64,000 nucleotides of DNA from Pelobates cultripes (GCA_933207985.1 OW240913.1:324208512-324272511); one strand, 5' to 3'. Numbered from the stretch's first letter, positions 45,201 to 50,524 are shown. Numbers and translations are program-made. Notes: generated from the letters alone by a model not told the origin.

Positions 45201-47342
45201 TTTCTAAATTCCTATTGGGAGGTATGTGCATTATATATACCAGATTATTCACTAAAGCGAGAATTGCTGGGAATTTAAAGTGAATTTCAAAAGTAAGTCC
45301 AAAACAGTCAAAGCAAAAAAAAATCAAAAAAAAAAAAAAATCGGAGAATGTTTCTAATTTGACTTAAATTTAAAAATTAAATTAAAATTAAAACCCTGAT
45401 AATATATTAAACTGGGAGGTAAACTCCAGCCAGAGATGTCCTTTTTTTTAGTTTTTCTTTTAATTTTTTATTTTTGACTCAGGTCAAAATATATCATTAC
45501 ATTAGATAGACATATGCAGTACATCAAACATACATGACAGGGAACAATTGGCAGGGTGTCCATCATATTTGAGTCTAGGTCCATGAGCTGAGGGAATTTA
45601 TTTTTGGGTAGTGGGTGTTAGTGCTTAGTGAGTCCAGTATGCCTAGGTGTGTGGCCATATCTCTGGTCGGATCGCTGGTGCTGTAAGCATTAAGGCAAGA
45701 GTTACCTTCAGAAATGAGTTGGCTGTCGGGTCATGGGCAGGTGGAGAGCATGACATGTGCAGTATAGGCATTCTAATATTGCCCTCCTGTTTTTGTGAGG
45801 TTACCTCATTACCCCTGGGGGGAGGGGTGGAGAGGGAGAGGGACTACATGTGTGTGACATAGATGGGTGGTGGCTCGCTTGGGCTAATATTTGGTGGGTT
45901 GAATATCGTCGTCATAGTGTCTCTGGGAAGAGGTGCTCTGCTCGCTCCTTTTGGCTGGCCCATGCGGTTAGAAGGCTGGTTTGAGGTTGGTTCTGGTCTC
46001 CCTCCAGTAGTTCCTGCTGTGGGAGCGTCTTTTCTGTATGGGGGTTCCCGTGCCGTGGGCCGTACCTCTGGCTTATTTGGTACTGCAGGGGACAGGTCGT
46101 CCTGTCACAGTCCCAGGGATGGCAGGAGGTCCATGGCACCTTGCATGTATTGGATCTTGTATGATGTATTTCCGTGGTTGATGAGGAGTGCCTGAGGACA
46201 TTTCCATTGGTAGGTGATGTTGTGCAACCGCAGGAGGGCTGTAAAGGGTTTCATTGTGCGGCGCCAGGCCAGCATGGGCCCTGAGAGATCTGCGTAGAAC
46301 GAGAGCTGCATGCTCTCAAACACAAGTGGAGTTTGATTTCTTGTTGCTTGGAGCACTGCTGCTCTGTCTCCGTGGTTCTGGAAGCGTTTCAGGAGGTCTC
46401 TGGGCGCCGTGGTCGGTGCTTTGGCGGGTCTGGGGAGGTGGAATATCCCTCCAGGACCGCTTGTTTGGCCTGTGTAGGGGGCAGGAGGGCCGACATCAGT
46501 CGCCTGACAAAATGCTACCGCCGACATCTGTCGCTCTGACTCCTGTATCGCCTCTCCGATTCCCCTGATCTTGAGGTTCAGGTGCAAAACGCTGTTCTAT
46601 TTTGCGATTTTGCTGTTGCAGCTCGTGTACAGCTTGTTGCAGCTGTGTTTTGTCCTGCTTGTTTCGGCAGGAGTTGGGAGAGGGGCCAGTGTGGCTGGTG
46701 GATGATGTGTTTCTGCCCCGCTAGTGAAGTCATCTGAAATGTCTAAGCAGTCTTCAACGTTGTCGGCCTTGTTGGCGGCCATGTTACTGCGGGCTAGCCT
46801 CCAGAAGTCTCCGATATTTCCACCCTCTTTGGGTTTATCAGGCTTGGGTTTTTTGTTTTCCGACCCATCTCTTTCTCTGTCGTTGGTGGTGCCGTTTGGT
46901 ACCTTTTGTGGGAGATTTGGGTCATGTTAGAGGGTCCAATGTGGCTGTTTGTCACAGACCTTTGGTTACATGCAGCCATTCAGGTTAGTAGCTTGGCTCT
47001 GCCCCCCCAGAGGTGTCCTTTTAAATGATGGCATTGTCACAATTATTTGTAATGGTAATGCTAACTACAGTTTAGTGATGTGATGTAGACCCTGTATATT
47101 GTAGAGTAAAGGATCACTATTACCATGGTAATATTTTGTTATAATTGAAAAATGTAAAAAAATTTTGACATATAATGTACTGTGAGATCATACATACCTA
47201 GTTTGTCTACACTAAATCCCTCAGCTGCTGCCAGTTCTGACTGAAAAAAGTCATAATCAAACTTGCTTATATCCTCAGCACCACGCTCAGCTGGAAATCC
47301 AATATAAAGGTAACCACTATTTGATCCAAGGATAAGACGGTC
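13516..47342 (-). CDS. KIF28: KIF28-like kinesin-3, C-terminal half, 10 exons (5' part missing)
   Basis: The ten exons, 5' to 3', are 47342-47198, 43593-43475, 42330-42223, 40382-40105, 38912-38778, 31156-30990, 27015-26909, 25645-25501, 22703-22504 and 13680-13516. Every intron is GT-AG and every junction keeps the reading phase. They total 1569 nt (522 aa plus stop) with no internal stop. Recognisable kinesin-3 blocks include DRLILGSNSGYLYIGFP (end of the FHA domain), DYIKLMPLVAEANQMS, VWIWSKSKFINRKFLMEELY, DPFWDPVEIIHLGSAHIWLQ, EDIVIDPLELLGRKI (start of a C2-like segment) and NALVIDLWGLQEGC, followed by a leucine-rich coiled coil. These match KIF28, a microtubule motor, better than KIF1 or KIF13. 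In human the orthologue is listed as a pseudogene (KIF28P); this copy looks intact where visible. The motor domain is not found and may lie in the gap, outside the window, or in exons I missed. Confidence 0.8.
13681..14049. other. KIF28 intron sequence
   Basis: No exon or clear repeat boundary is seen. The sequence is AT-rich. Confidence 0.5.
14050..14280. repeat. AGTGAGCTTGTGTG-type minisatellite, left part
   Basis: Degenerate units are built on AGTGAGCTTGTGTG and TCAGTGAG. The same array type resumes at 18090-18440, so a repeat of about 3.8 kb appears to have inserted into one array. Confidence 0.75.
14307..14558 (-). mobile_element. TTAA MITE, copy E (short variant)
   Basis: TTAA ends with the inverted repeat AAGGGACACTC/GAGTGTCCCTT. 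It shares CCAGGAAAACAAACCGTTTT and the AGACCACTTC hairpin with the longer copies, but has a different core. Confidence 0.8.
15170..16270. repeat. About three tandem ~400-bp units
   Basis: Each unit carries TGTGTTCA(G/A)CAA, CTCC(C/T)GAGTA, CCC(C)ATGTA(C/T)AGG and then GACAACCCAGGGTATTCAAA. The block GTCACAAACGCTGGCCAAAG occurs at about 15860 and again at 16241. Units 2 and 3 are much closer to each other than to unit 1. Confidence 0.8.
16282..16530. repeat. (TA)n/(TATG)n/(CA)n microsatellite cluster
   Basis: Long alternating TA tracts contain TGTGTG and CACACA runs that can pair with each other. Short frames here are repeat artefacts. Confidence 0.9.
17250..17645. repeat. (TA)n-rich microsatellites
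   Basis: There are repeated TATATA tracts at 17251-17273, 17303-17320, 17350-17372 and 17548-17577, separated by copies of a TATTTT/AAAATA block in opposite orientations. Confidence 0.85.
18090..18440. repeat. AGTGAGCTTGTGTG-type minisatellite, right part
   Basis: It has the same unit composition as 14050-14280 (AGTGAGCT, GTGTGTCAGTGAGCT). It is the second half of the array interrupted by the composite repeat. Confidence 0.75.
18511..18890 (+). mobile_element. hAT-like left end (CAGAGGCGGCTCTAGA)
   Basis: The CAGAGGCGGCTCTAGAC terminus followed by GGCCTTAGGCGAA is typical in style of hAT-type ends in this window. GC-rich sequence follows, then a satellite, as in the complete elements. The matching right end and target duplication were not found. 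Confidence 0.45.
18900..19300. repeat. TGTATGTCTC(TG)TATGAATG minisatellite
   Basis: Degenerate tandem units of about 12-28 bp are built from TATGTCTCTGTATGAATG. Frames crossing this stretch are artefacts. Confidence 0.9.
19310..20960. repeat. AAAGGGGCTGGGGTAAGAAAGAGAC minisatellite, split by a LINE
   Basis: Units of about 28 bp (GTGAAAGGGGCTGGGGTAAG and variants) run from about 19380 to 19538 and resume at 20868-20960. The CR1 copy sits between them. Flanking sequence has the related unit GGAAGAGACACACAAAGGGG. Confidence 0.85.
19539..20867 (+). pseudogene. 5'-truncated CR1 LINE, reverse-transcriptase half
   Basis: The first frame (through about 20185) carries reverse-transcriptase motifs: AYLDFSKAFDTVAHRRL, GVPQGSVLGPILFNIFI and LFADDTKI (the YxDD-type box as FADD). 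A one-base deletion near 20184 shifts to a second frame (20183-20770) with LVRPHLEYCTQYW and [11 protein letters not shown], the usual LINE RT C-terminus. The element ends in TTTCTATG repeats, a CR1-type tail. It is very close in sequence to 61451-62801, so it inserted recently. It lies inside a minisatellite and has no clear target duplication, as is usual for CR1. Confidence 0.9.
21180..21217. repeat. (GT)n microsatellite
   Basis: An uninterrupted run of GTGTGT lies next to the minisatellite block. Confidence 0.9.
21330..21790. repeat. GTGAGGGAGGGGGTAATACTG minisatellite
   Basis: Purine-rich units of about 20-35 bp contain GAGGGAGGGGG and GATA(G/C)TG. The strand asymmetry (G-rich top strand) could favour G-quadruplex or triplex structures. 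The long minus-strand frame here is an artefact. Confidence 0.85.
21791..22503. other. Intron sequence with a short (TA/TG) tract
   Basis: No exon is seen. There is a TATATATATG tract near 22068-22084 and a GC-rich block with inverted AGGACCCTGGAG-like copies at 22200-22240, similar in style to hAT interiors. Confidence 0.4.
22504..22703 (-). CDS. KIF28: KIF28 exon (9th of those seen)
   Basis: The acceptor is TTTTCTAATTGTATTCTAG and the donor is CCACCT then GTAAGA. It enters in phase 1 and leaves in phase 0. It encodes DADFAKALKVFYQSMNTIRG and ends KHYKPP. The KALKVFYQSM block followed by a Pro-Pro end resembles the KIF28 tail as I know it. Confidence 0.8.
22787..23106 (+). mobile_element. 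CR1 LINE 3' fragment
   Basis: It contains the last 76 codons of the LINE (TVKEETIFKRRKTATIRG...) and the tail GGTTCTTAT...CACATTCTATG. It starts 84 nt upstream, in the sense of KIF28, of the acceptor at 22703, so it lies in the intron close to the branch-point region. Confidence 0.9.
23526..23971 (+). mobile_element. TTAA MITE, copy C
   Basis: The termini TTAAAGGACCACTCTAGG and CACTATAGTGGTCCTTTAA are the same family as copy A, including the hairpin ACATAGCAGTTTC/GAAACTGCTATGT at about 23613-23649. It is nested in the hAT element. Confidence 0.9.
23968..24283 (+). mobile_element. TTAA MITE, copy D, truncated
   Basis: It begins at the same TTAA that closes copy C, so two copies lie head to tail. 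It keeps GGACCACTACAGACACCC and the ACATAGCAGTTTC hairpin (about 24057-24090), but the right half is replaced by the satellite. Confidence 0.8.
24284..24650. repeat. ACACACTCACTAACAG satellite
   Basis: (AC)n runs are punctuated by ACTCACTAACAG and ACTAGCAGAC. It is internal to the hAT element. Confidence 0.9.
24780..24912. repeat. GC-rich palindrome in hAT element
   Basis: Arms carrying GGGAGCACTCAGTGCTTC and its reverse complement flank the core GGAAGATGACGTCATCTTCC. It has the same layout as the palindrome at 1686-1891. Confidence 0.8.
25501..25645 (-). CDS. KIF28: KIF28 coiled-coil exon (8th of those seen)
   Basis: The acceptor is TTGTATCTTTCAG and the donor is GAAA then GTAAGT. It enters in phase 0 and leaves one base, matching the next exon. 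It encodes SELYLKLLKLEKETELLRDI and REENTILKESLKTCE, with leucines spaced for a coiled coil of about five heptads, likely for dimer formation. Confidence 0.85.
25729..25808. mobile_element. 80-bp palindromic MITE, TTAACCCCTTAAGGAC ends
   Basis: TTAACCCCTTAAGGAC and GTCCTTAAGGGGTTAA are inverted termini. The middle also pairs in part (GACATGTC). It is related by its ends to the repeats at 14281 and 50281. Confidence 0.8.
25870..26013 (+). repeat. Interspersed repeat ending GTACAGCGCTGC...ATAAATAAT
   Basis: It contains GCTTATTGAGCAGGGCCCTC, GTTCCTGTACGTCCA, TTAGTCCACCCATTGTACAG and GGCGCTATATAAATAAT. It is the same family as 5705-5850 on the other strand and ends in an (AAT)n tail. Confidence 0.7.
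26014..26908. other. KIF28 intron, nothing recognised
   Basis: The sequence is AT-rich with a short (AAT)n/A tract at 26705-26726. No exon or delimited repeat is seen. Confidence 0.5.
26909..27015 (-). CDS. KIF28: KIF28 exon (7th of those seen), cryptic
   Basis: The acceptor is CTTTGTATTCCAG and the donor is TTGGTT then GTAAGC. With the G left by the previous exon it reads EGCLEHDWTQPDNG, continuing the ...LWGLQ of the upstream exon into the LWGLQEGC motif expected for this family. It ends RILIDSMKTLLSASALV in phase 0, exactly what the next exon needs. It is too short to stand out as an open frame. Confidence 0.8.
27016..27639. other. KIF28 intron, nothing recognised
   Basis: No exon or delimited repeat is seen. 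Confidence 0.45.
27640..28356 (+). mobile_element. hAT-like left part (CAGGGCTGTCTTTAATGC)
   Basis: The CAG-type terminus is followed by CCTTTAACAGCGCGACCGGGCC and GACCCCAGGGAA-type blocks that recur at about 49570-49745 in the delimited hAT element. A TGTGTGTCAGTATGTCTG satellite follows (28115-28356). Another element inserts at 28357. The right terminus was not found. Confidence 0.5.
28780..30060. repeat. CACACTGCCCCCACTGTACCCCATA array, split by an LTR
   Basis: Units of about 20-35 bp (ATACACACTGCCCCCACTG and variants) run 28780-29111 and resume 29783-30060. Frames here on both strands are repeat artefacts. Confidence 0.85.
29112..29782. mobile_element. Solo LTR (671 bp) with 5-bp TSD CATAT
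   Basis: It starts TGTAGCGTTACTTACC and ends ATTCTCGTTACA, with CATAT at 29107-29111 and 29783-29787. TG...CA ends and a 5-bp duplication identify an LTR. It holds a GC-rich hairpin near 29160-29205. There is no internal retroelement region. Confidence 0.85.
30201..30480. repeat. GTGTGTATCTGTATGTGTGTCAG microsatellite
   Basis: Degenerate TG-rich units with TCAGTG and TATCTG. It is the continuation of the satellite left of 28357. Confidence 0.85.
30481..30989. other. KIF28 intron with (CA)n beside the splice donor
   Basis: No exon is seen. A (CA)n run at 30951-30971, which is (TG)n in the gene's sense, starts 19 nt beyond the donor of the exon at 30990-31156. A CACACC/ACACAAA-rich stretch runs 30480-30720. 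Confidence 0.6.
30990..31156 (-). CDS. KIF28: KIF28 exon (6th of those seen), C2-like domain
   Basis: The acceptor is TTTTTTTTAG and the donor is CTACAAG then GTATTT. It enters in phase 2 and leaves one base. It encodes YQFYDVHQTLYTKPVWRNVN and then ISNELLTYLQKNALVIDLWG, matching the kinesin-3 block in which a beta-sandwich segment ends with (I/V)D(L/V)WG. Confidence 0.9.
31157..32449. other. KIF28 intron, nothing recognised
   Basis: The sequence is AT-rich with an A/T homopolymer cluster at 31160-31210. No exon or delimited element is seen. Confidence 0.5.
32450..32805 (+). pseudogene. Tc1/mariner transposase remnant
   Basis: Translation gives HSKGSVMLWTMFCWETFGPP, a Tc1-type transposase block, then NAPCQT (from the HNDNAPCHT-type motif), PPNTPDLNLVEYL with stops, and SMEAPPRNMLDWCQ. 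Multiple stops and frameshifts show that it is inactive. Terminal repeats were not located. A TATATATC tract follows at 32835. Confidence 0.8.
33085..33309 (+). pseudogene. L1-type ORF2 C-terminal fragment
   Basis: Translation gives TYWRCDLPNV, then EVPTIEKWMAKVETICEMET and LMASLNGRY with a stop at about 33307. This is the usual C-terminal end of L1/Tx1 ORF2 after the reverse transcriptase. There is at least one frameshift. Confidence 0.7.
33424..34360 (+). pseudogene. L1-type ORF1 (RNA-binding, coiled coil), frameshifted
   Basis: The N-terminus reads GRKKKKQKPNKPWMGMN from 33424, then shifts near 33535 to the frame ending at 34292. That frame has a coiled coil (QKIAALEDLVKGLQEQQAN, about residues 70-105), then RWRKNLKIRGIPEEIP and RDLVVHFQNMKDKSAVMMAL, the L1 ORF1 RRM and C-terminal-domain signatures. 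A further shift near 34220 leads to a frame ending GLTRDCLGPP at 34357. ORF1p binds LINE RNA as a trimer. ORF2 is not found downstream at full length. Confidence 0.85.
35755..35815 (-). ncRNA. Hammerhead ribozyme motif, left arm
   Basis: On the minus strand the order is CTGAGGA (35800-35794, the CUGANGA box), stem II GTCC/GGAT with loop AGATTTA, GAAA (35777-35774), a 3-bp stem III with loop CGTAGGA, and the cleavage triplet GTC (35763-35761). Stem III here is A-U, C-G, G-U. Stem I is only weakly formed (CACTG/CAGTG), so activity is uncertain. Confidence 0.65.
35843..36687. mobile_element. Solo LTR (845 bp) with 5-bp TSD CTTTC
   Basis: It starts TGTCACGAGCGTGG and ends TTTTGGCGTAACA. CTTTC flanks it at 35838-35842 and 36688-36692. 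It interrupts the left arm of the fold-back element, and the intact right arm shows the empty site. No internal coding region is present. Confidence 0.9.
37206..37270 (+). ncRNA. Hammerhead ribozyme motif, right arm
   Basis: CTGAGGA at 37220-37226, stem II GTCC/GGAT, GAAA at 37243-37246, stem III A-U, C-G, G-C closing loop CGTAGGA, and cleavage triplet GTC at 37257-37259. The core matches the CUGANGA...GAAA...NUH consensus. Stem I (CACTG at 37209-37213 with CAGTG at 37260-37264) has an unpaired bulge next to the core. Confidence 0.65.
37901..38661 (+). mobile_element. L1-type 3' end with poly(A)-like tail
   Basis: The sequence ends in ACAACAAAAAAAAAGAATAAA followed by an A run at 38652-38659, placed as an L1 3' end after the ORF1 copy at 33424. 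There is no coding match in this part. The assignment rests on orientation, position and tail. Confidence 0.45.
38778..38912 (-). CDS. KIF28: KIF28 exon (5th of those seen), cryptic
   Basis: The acceptor is TTTCTTGCACTGTAG and the donor is CAAATTGG then GTAATG. It enters in phase 2 and leaves two bases. It encodes PFGEEDIVIDPLELLGRKI, FQIHILQCLGVRWLKEATHR and GIQIG, the segment linking the ITPC-type block to the YQFYD block in KIF28. Its length of 135 nt is a multiple of three, so skipping it would keep the frame and it is easily missed. Confidence 0.88.
38913..39876. other. KIF28 intron, nothing recognised
   Basis: AT-rich sequence with no exon or delimited element seen. Confidence 0.5.
39877..40009. 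mobile_element. 133-bp hAT MITE (GGTTCCCAAACCAGTCCTCA type)
   Basis: The ends CGGTGATTCCCAAACCAGTC and TGGGAACCACTG are inverted. The flanks ACCTAGAC (39869-39876) and ACATAGAC (40010-40017) match at 7 of 8 positions, fitting an aged 8-bp duplication. Confidence 0.75.
40105..40382 (-). CDS. KIF28: KIF28 exon (4th of those seen)
   Basis: The acceptor is ATCTTTCCATGTAG and the donor is GGAAG then GTACAG. Phase 0 in, two bases out. It encodes VWIWSKSKFINRKFLMEELY, DPFWDPVEIIHLGSAHIWLQ, SLAYCMKLEEQTELL and ILVINVTPCSSSG. The W(I/L)WSKxKFxNRKxLMxE and DPFWxPxE blocks are diagnostic of the kinesin-3 stalk, and the exact form fits KIF28. Confidence 0.92.
40529..40664. mobile_element. 136-bp hAT MITE (GGCAACCTT ends)
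   Basis: Ends CAGGCATAGGCAACCTT and AAGGTTGCCTATCCCTG. The flanks TCGTAGTG (40521-40528) and TCCTAGTG (40665-40672) match at 7 of 8 positions. It is the same family as 43262-43407 and a fragment near 3640. Confidence 0.8.
40665..42222. other. KIF28 intron with hAT-like sequence and a pyrimidine-rich array
   Basis: Around 40905-41000 there is hAT-style sequence (GGGGCATAGCTAGAGC). Positions 41890-42010 contain inverted GAGGAGCTCCTGT-like copies. The array is listed separately. No exon is seen. Confidence 0.45.
41230..41860. repeat. CCCCCAGCC(C/T)CTCCATGTGTCTCATTC minisatellite
   Basis: Pyrimidine-rich units of about 27-33 bp (CCTCCATGTGTCTCATTC) with decay at the left edge. The overlapping long frames here are artefacts. 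Confidence 0.9.
42223..42330 (-). CDS. KIF28: KIF28 exon (3rd of those seen)
   Basis: The acceptor is TTTTTTTGCATAG and the donor is TATGAG then GTATGC. It is 36 codons in phase 0 at both ends. It encodes NLKFELKVKNLALTDSRG, YDLQKEIMVKVINK and ITYE, matching the kinesin-3 ELKVKN...EVMVKV block directly before WxWSKxKF. Confidence 0.9.
42331..43261. other. KIF28 intron, nothing recognised
   Basis: AT-rich intron sequence with no delimited element. Confidence 0.5.
43262..43407. mobile_element. hAT MITE, second copy of the GGCAACCTT family
   Basis: CAGTGGTAGGTACTAGAG and GCCAAAGGTTGCCTACCCCC are the ends. The interior GATGCTTTGCCAGCATTATG is shared with 40529-40664. The flanks TGCTAGAC and GCTATAGAC are similar but differ by an insertion. 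Confidence 0.65.
43475..43593 (-). CDS. KIF28: KIF28 exon (2nd of those seen)
   Basis: The acceptor is TTTTTTGCCACCGTAG and the donor is AAAAAG then GTAATC. Phase 1 in, phase 0 out. It encodes ASHNKNGKQDPSVLAVFHDY and IKLMPLVAEANQMSDEFKK. The LMPLVAEANQMS block is highly characteristic of KIF28. Confidence 0.93.
43648..44419 (+). mobile_element. Solo LTR (772 bp) with 5-bp TSD TATAC
   Basis: It starts TGTTACAGACCGCC and ends GAGAACCGCCACA, with TATAC at 43643-43647 and 44420-44424. An AATAAA signal lies at about 44263 on the plus strand, which suggests plus orientation. No internal region remains. It sits 55 nt upstream of a KIF28 acceptor, antisense to the gene. Confidence 0.88.
44425..45905. 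other. KIF28 intron, nothing firm
   Basis: AT-rich with A/T homopolymers (45053-45063, 45317-45340, 45446-45475). The part from about 45440 onward could be 3' sequence of the antisense L1 below. No exon is seen. Confidence 0.45.
45906..46979 (-). pseudogene. L1-type ORF1 relic, antisense in KIF28 intron
   Basis: Read on the minus strand, pieces in shifting frames give ADNVEDCLDISDDFTSG (46782-46597), then LNLKIRGIGEAIQESE, PRDLLKRFQNHGDRAAVLQA, MQLSFYADLS and RRTMKPFTALLRLHN (46587-46105). This order matches the L1 ORF1 at 33424. Frameshifts separate the parts. It lies in the same orientation as KIF28. Confidence 0.75.
47198..47342 (-). CDS. KIF28: KIF28 exon (1st of those seen), end of FHA domain
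   Basis: The acceptor is TTTTGACTGTCCAG and the donor is AAACTAG then GTATGT. Phase 0 in, one base out. It encodes DRLILGSNSGYLYIGFP, AERGAEDISKFDYDFFQSEL and AAAEGFSVDKL. The H/DRLILGSNxxYLYIG strand is the C-terminal part of the kinesin-3 FHA domain, so an exon with the rest of the FHA must precede it, but none was found up to 64000. Confidence 0.9.
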
Positions 47343-47820
47343 CTGGACAGTCAAAATAAAATATACAGGTTATACATACAGACAGATCTGAAATTCCGAT
47401 GAACAAACTGTCCATCTGCACTGCATTTAAGTTTCTATCTACGTCTTAGTGTATTTGTGTTTAAACCATGAGGTTACACAAGAGAAATGCTCGTAATTTT
47501 TCATTTAGAAGATATTTCTCGCGCTCACTGGCAGAGCCATCTTTAACTTAGTGCAAATGGAATGGCTGCTCAGGACCCTGTATCTCCACAAGGGCCTATA
47601 GCAGCTATTCTTTCTGTCAAATGAGTTTATTTCTATTTTCACAATTTTTGCCTCTAGATATCTGGCTCTGCATGTTCTGAGATACTCCTATGGCCATGCT
47701 GACAGACAGGCTGGCAGGAAGAGAAACATTATACTGGGTGTGTGACTGAGGAAGAGATGATGGAAGACGTCACCTATCATCATGTAACAAAATTAGCTCA
47801 AAATTAGACTATAGATAAAG
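47343..47820. other. Intron of KIF28, nothing recognised
   Basis: No FHA or motor exon was recognised here. Confidence 0.45.
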
Positions 47821-49135
47821 TGTCAAAAATTGTGAGACGGTCACAGAGGAGGAGTAATCCTATGCAGTTGCCCCAGATATCTCAATTTGGCGTATAGATA
47901 TTGTGAGAAACTCTCCTTCCCACGTATGTTTGCCACAAACCCCTGGAGGAGTGTAGAAGCCGTCCTCCTGCCCACCGACTATGATCCAGGTCTGGGACAC
48001 CATTTGGGAGTTACCCTGCCCAGCTGCCATTAGTTGCTTTTCCCAGGTGCCTCTGGTTCGGCACTTTCCCTTCATGCGAATAGAACCGAACGCTAGCTCT
48101 CTGGTGGCCATTCGCATGAACCAAACCTACGAATAGTCCCAGCAGTACTTAGCCGCAACCGAAATTGTATGGATCTAATTTCGGCATGAGGACTTCGTGG
48201 GTTCCCGGTCACCTCAGCAGGACTTAGCTTAATGTTATGGAACTGTTTTCGGCATGAGGTGACTGTGAGGTTCCTGGACAACTTGATTTGCGGTTTTGAA
48301 CCACTTTGAAATCTGCTAGGAAAGCGCTTTTTTGAGGGAAGGTGCCTGAGACTAAGGAGAACAAGCGCTACCTAAGGACACCCCGTATTGCAGCTGCAGT
48401 AGCACCCGAAAGTTGACCGACAAAAGCACCAAATGCTCTGGAACTATTTTGGGTATAGGACCACCTGTGCGGCAGAACTTTAACAAGGTGGCATTTTCCC
48501 TACACTGCATGAGTGCCATTTGGAAAACTTGGGCGCTCAGATCAGGGCTATTTAAAGATATATTATTTGTGTGGTTATTTTATGTTTTTATTATGTCTTG
48601 GGGTATTTTTATGTTTTTATATTTTTGTGTTTGGCTCTCTGTTGCTGGGAGATAATTAGCTTACCGGTCTTTAACACCGGTAAGGTTCCTGAGAGGGGCT
48701 TGTGCTGAATACAATGGAGACCCCCTGCTGGGGTCTGTGCATAAAAGGCAGAGTTTGGTTCATTAAAATCAGTTGTACTCCCAGAACTATGTGTCGTCTA
48801 GTTACTGGGAGGGGAAGGGCTATAATCACTGCTCAGCACCTTGTTGCAGCTCATAGAGGATTCGGCAGTTAAAGTCCTTGTATGGACTAGAGCTCCCAGG
48901 ACTGTGTGTCTTCCAGTCCCTGGGAGGAAAAAGAGCAAGTCCCCTATCCTGTTCCAGGACAGAGAGGCTCTAGGAGGACCTCAGTCAAGCCACGGCGGAT
49001 GGGGCAGAAGCGCTGAGGTTTTCCTCTGTTCCACCTAGTAAGCAGTCCTTGGCGGAGGTACCCAGCCAGGGTACAGGGAGCTCCGCTGCAGATATAGAAA
49101 TTCAATATGCTTCCACTGTAGATAGAGGTTAAAGT
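47821..49135. repeat. LTR-like repeat related to 34.6-37.9 kb
   Basis: It contains repeated TTTCGGCATGAGG phrases, GGAACTATTTTGGGTATAGG, GGAGATAATTAGC and GGCTATAATCACTG in the same order as the copy at 34.6-37.9 kb. GCATAAAAGGCAGAG followed by CATTAAA resembles a promoter-to-polyA arrangement. TAAAG occurs near both edges, but TG/CA ends are not clean. Confidence 0.45.
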
Positions 49136-49415
49136 GTAGATATAAGGGAGGACATGAGACTAAAAAGAGGTTGTTAGCTGTATATTCTAAGCAAATGTGA
49201 TATTCATAAAGTACACGGCAGCTAGGGTATTAAAAACCAGTTCAAATAAACGTGCCACATAAACACATAAACACTAGTAAAGGGCTACCAAAATTATAAC
49301 TTTAAGAGAAGCCAATATGATAGCCGAGATAATCTTGAACTTCCAAAAAAAAAAGAATGAGATAACCATTAAAATCCATTATACTGTATAATAACATCTA
49401 CAAATATGTAGTGAA

Positions 49416-50154
49416 CAGTGGCGTACATACTGCGGTCGCATGTGTATACATTTTGCAGCCCTGGCTCACTCGGCAAACCGCCAGGGCCTTCGTTCAAGGG
49501 GTCCATCCGGTGGCCGTGCTATCAGGGCCAGCCGATGAAGATGGATTTTCAGGGGGCCCGGTCAGCGCTGGGTGCTTTAACAGCACGACCGGGCCCCCTG
49601 TGATTACATCACTGCTGGGAGGAAGTGACTCCCCGGTCACTCCTCCCAGCATGCACAGAGCCGGCACAGGAGGAAGGAGGAGACAGTCAGAGTGGGAACT
49701 CTGAATCCCATCAGGCTGAGCCCCCACTGGACCCCAGGGAAAGTCACAAAAGGTAGGAAACAGGAAACATTTTGTATATGTGTGTGTGTGTGTGTCTCTG
49801 TATGTGTGTGTATGTTTGTGTCTCTGTATGTATGTGTGTGTGTCTCTGTATGTATGTCGGGGGTGTATGTGTGTGTCTGTATGTATGTGTGTCTGTGCAT
49901 ATGTGTCTCTGTTTATGTGTGTATGTATGTGTCTGTGTGTATGTCTGTCGTCTGTGTGTGTGTCTGTGTGTGTATGTATGTATGTGTCTGTCGGGTGTGT
50001 GTGTGTATGTCTGCGTGTGTGTGTGTATATGTGTGTCTGTGTCTGTATGTATGTGTCGGGTGGGGGCCACGGATTGGGGGAGAGAAGGGAGGGAGGGGGG
50101 GTGTCCACGGATCAGTTTTGCACCGGGGCCCCATGGATTGTATGTACGCCACTG
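49416..50154. mobile_element. hAT-type non-autonomous transposon (739 bp), TSD GTAGTGAA
   Basis: Termini CAGTGGCGTACATAC and TTGTATGTACGCCACTG are flanked by the exact 8-bp repeat GTAGTGAA (49408-49415 and 50155-50162). The interior has GC-rich palindromic blocks at 49556-49660 and a TGTGTGTCTGTATGTATG satellite at 49775-50060. No transposase is present. Confidence 0.92.
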
Positions 50155-50280
50155 GTAGTGAATAAACTGAATGGACATAGAGTAAATCCTCAATAAAGAT
50201 TCCTTATACAAGTATTATGGAGGGAAAATATAAGTCGCTATGAACTATCATTTGAAAGTCCCCTCCCACCAAACTGCTTT

Positions 50281-50424
50281 AACCCCTTAAGGACCGGCCT
50301 GTTTTTGCGATGTTGTACGTTAAGGACCAGAGCGGTGTTAACACTTTTGTGATGTTTGTGTTTAGCTGTAATTTTCGGCTCTCTCATTTACGGTTCCCAC
50401 ACAAATTTATATTGTTAGGGCTTT
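50281..50424 (+). repeat. TAACCCCTTAAGGACC repeat, cut by the gap
   Basis: TAACCCCTTAAGGACCGGCC followed by GTTTAGCTGTAATTTT matches the start of the composite repeat at 14281-14690. It runs directly into the N block. Confidence 0.7.
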
Positions 50425-50524
50425 NNNNNNNNNNNNNNNNNNNNNNNNNNNNNNNNNNNNNNNNNNNNNNNNNNNNNNNNNNNNNNNNNNNNNNNNNNNN
50501 NNNNNNNNNNNNNNNNNNNNNNNN
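50425..50524. other. Assembly gap (100 N)
   Basis: Exactly 100 N, a common placeholder for unknown length. It lies between the last visible KIF28 exon and the first visible HHIPL2 exon, and between two repeats, so missing exons could be here. Confidence 0.98.

Noticed and set aside
47821..49135. Fifth solo LTR with TSD TAAAG
   Set aside because: TAAAG flanks exist, but the ends are not TG...CA and the right border is uncertain, so it is kept only as LTR-like.
49494..50211. Frames of 128-204 codons on both strands
   Set aside because: They are translations of the TGTATG satellite inside the hAT element.
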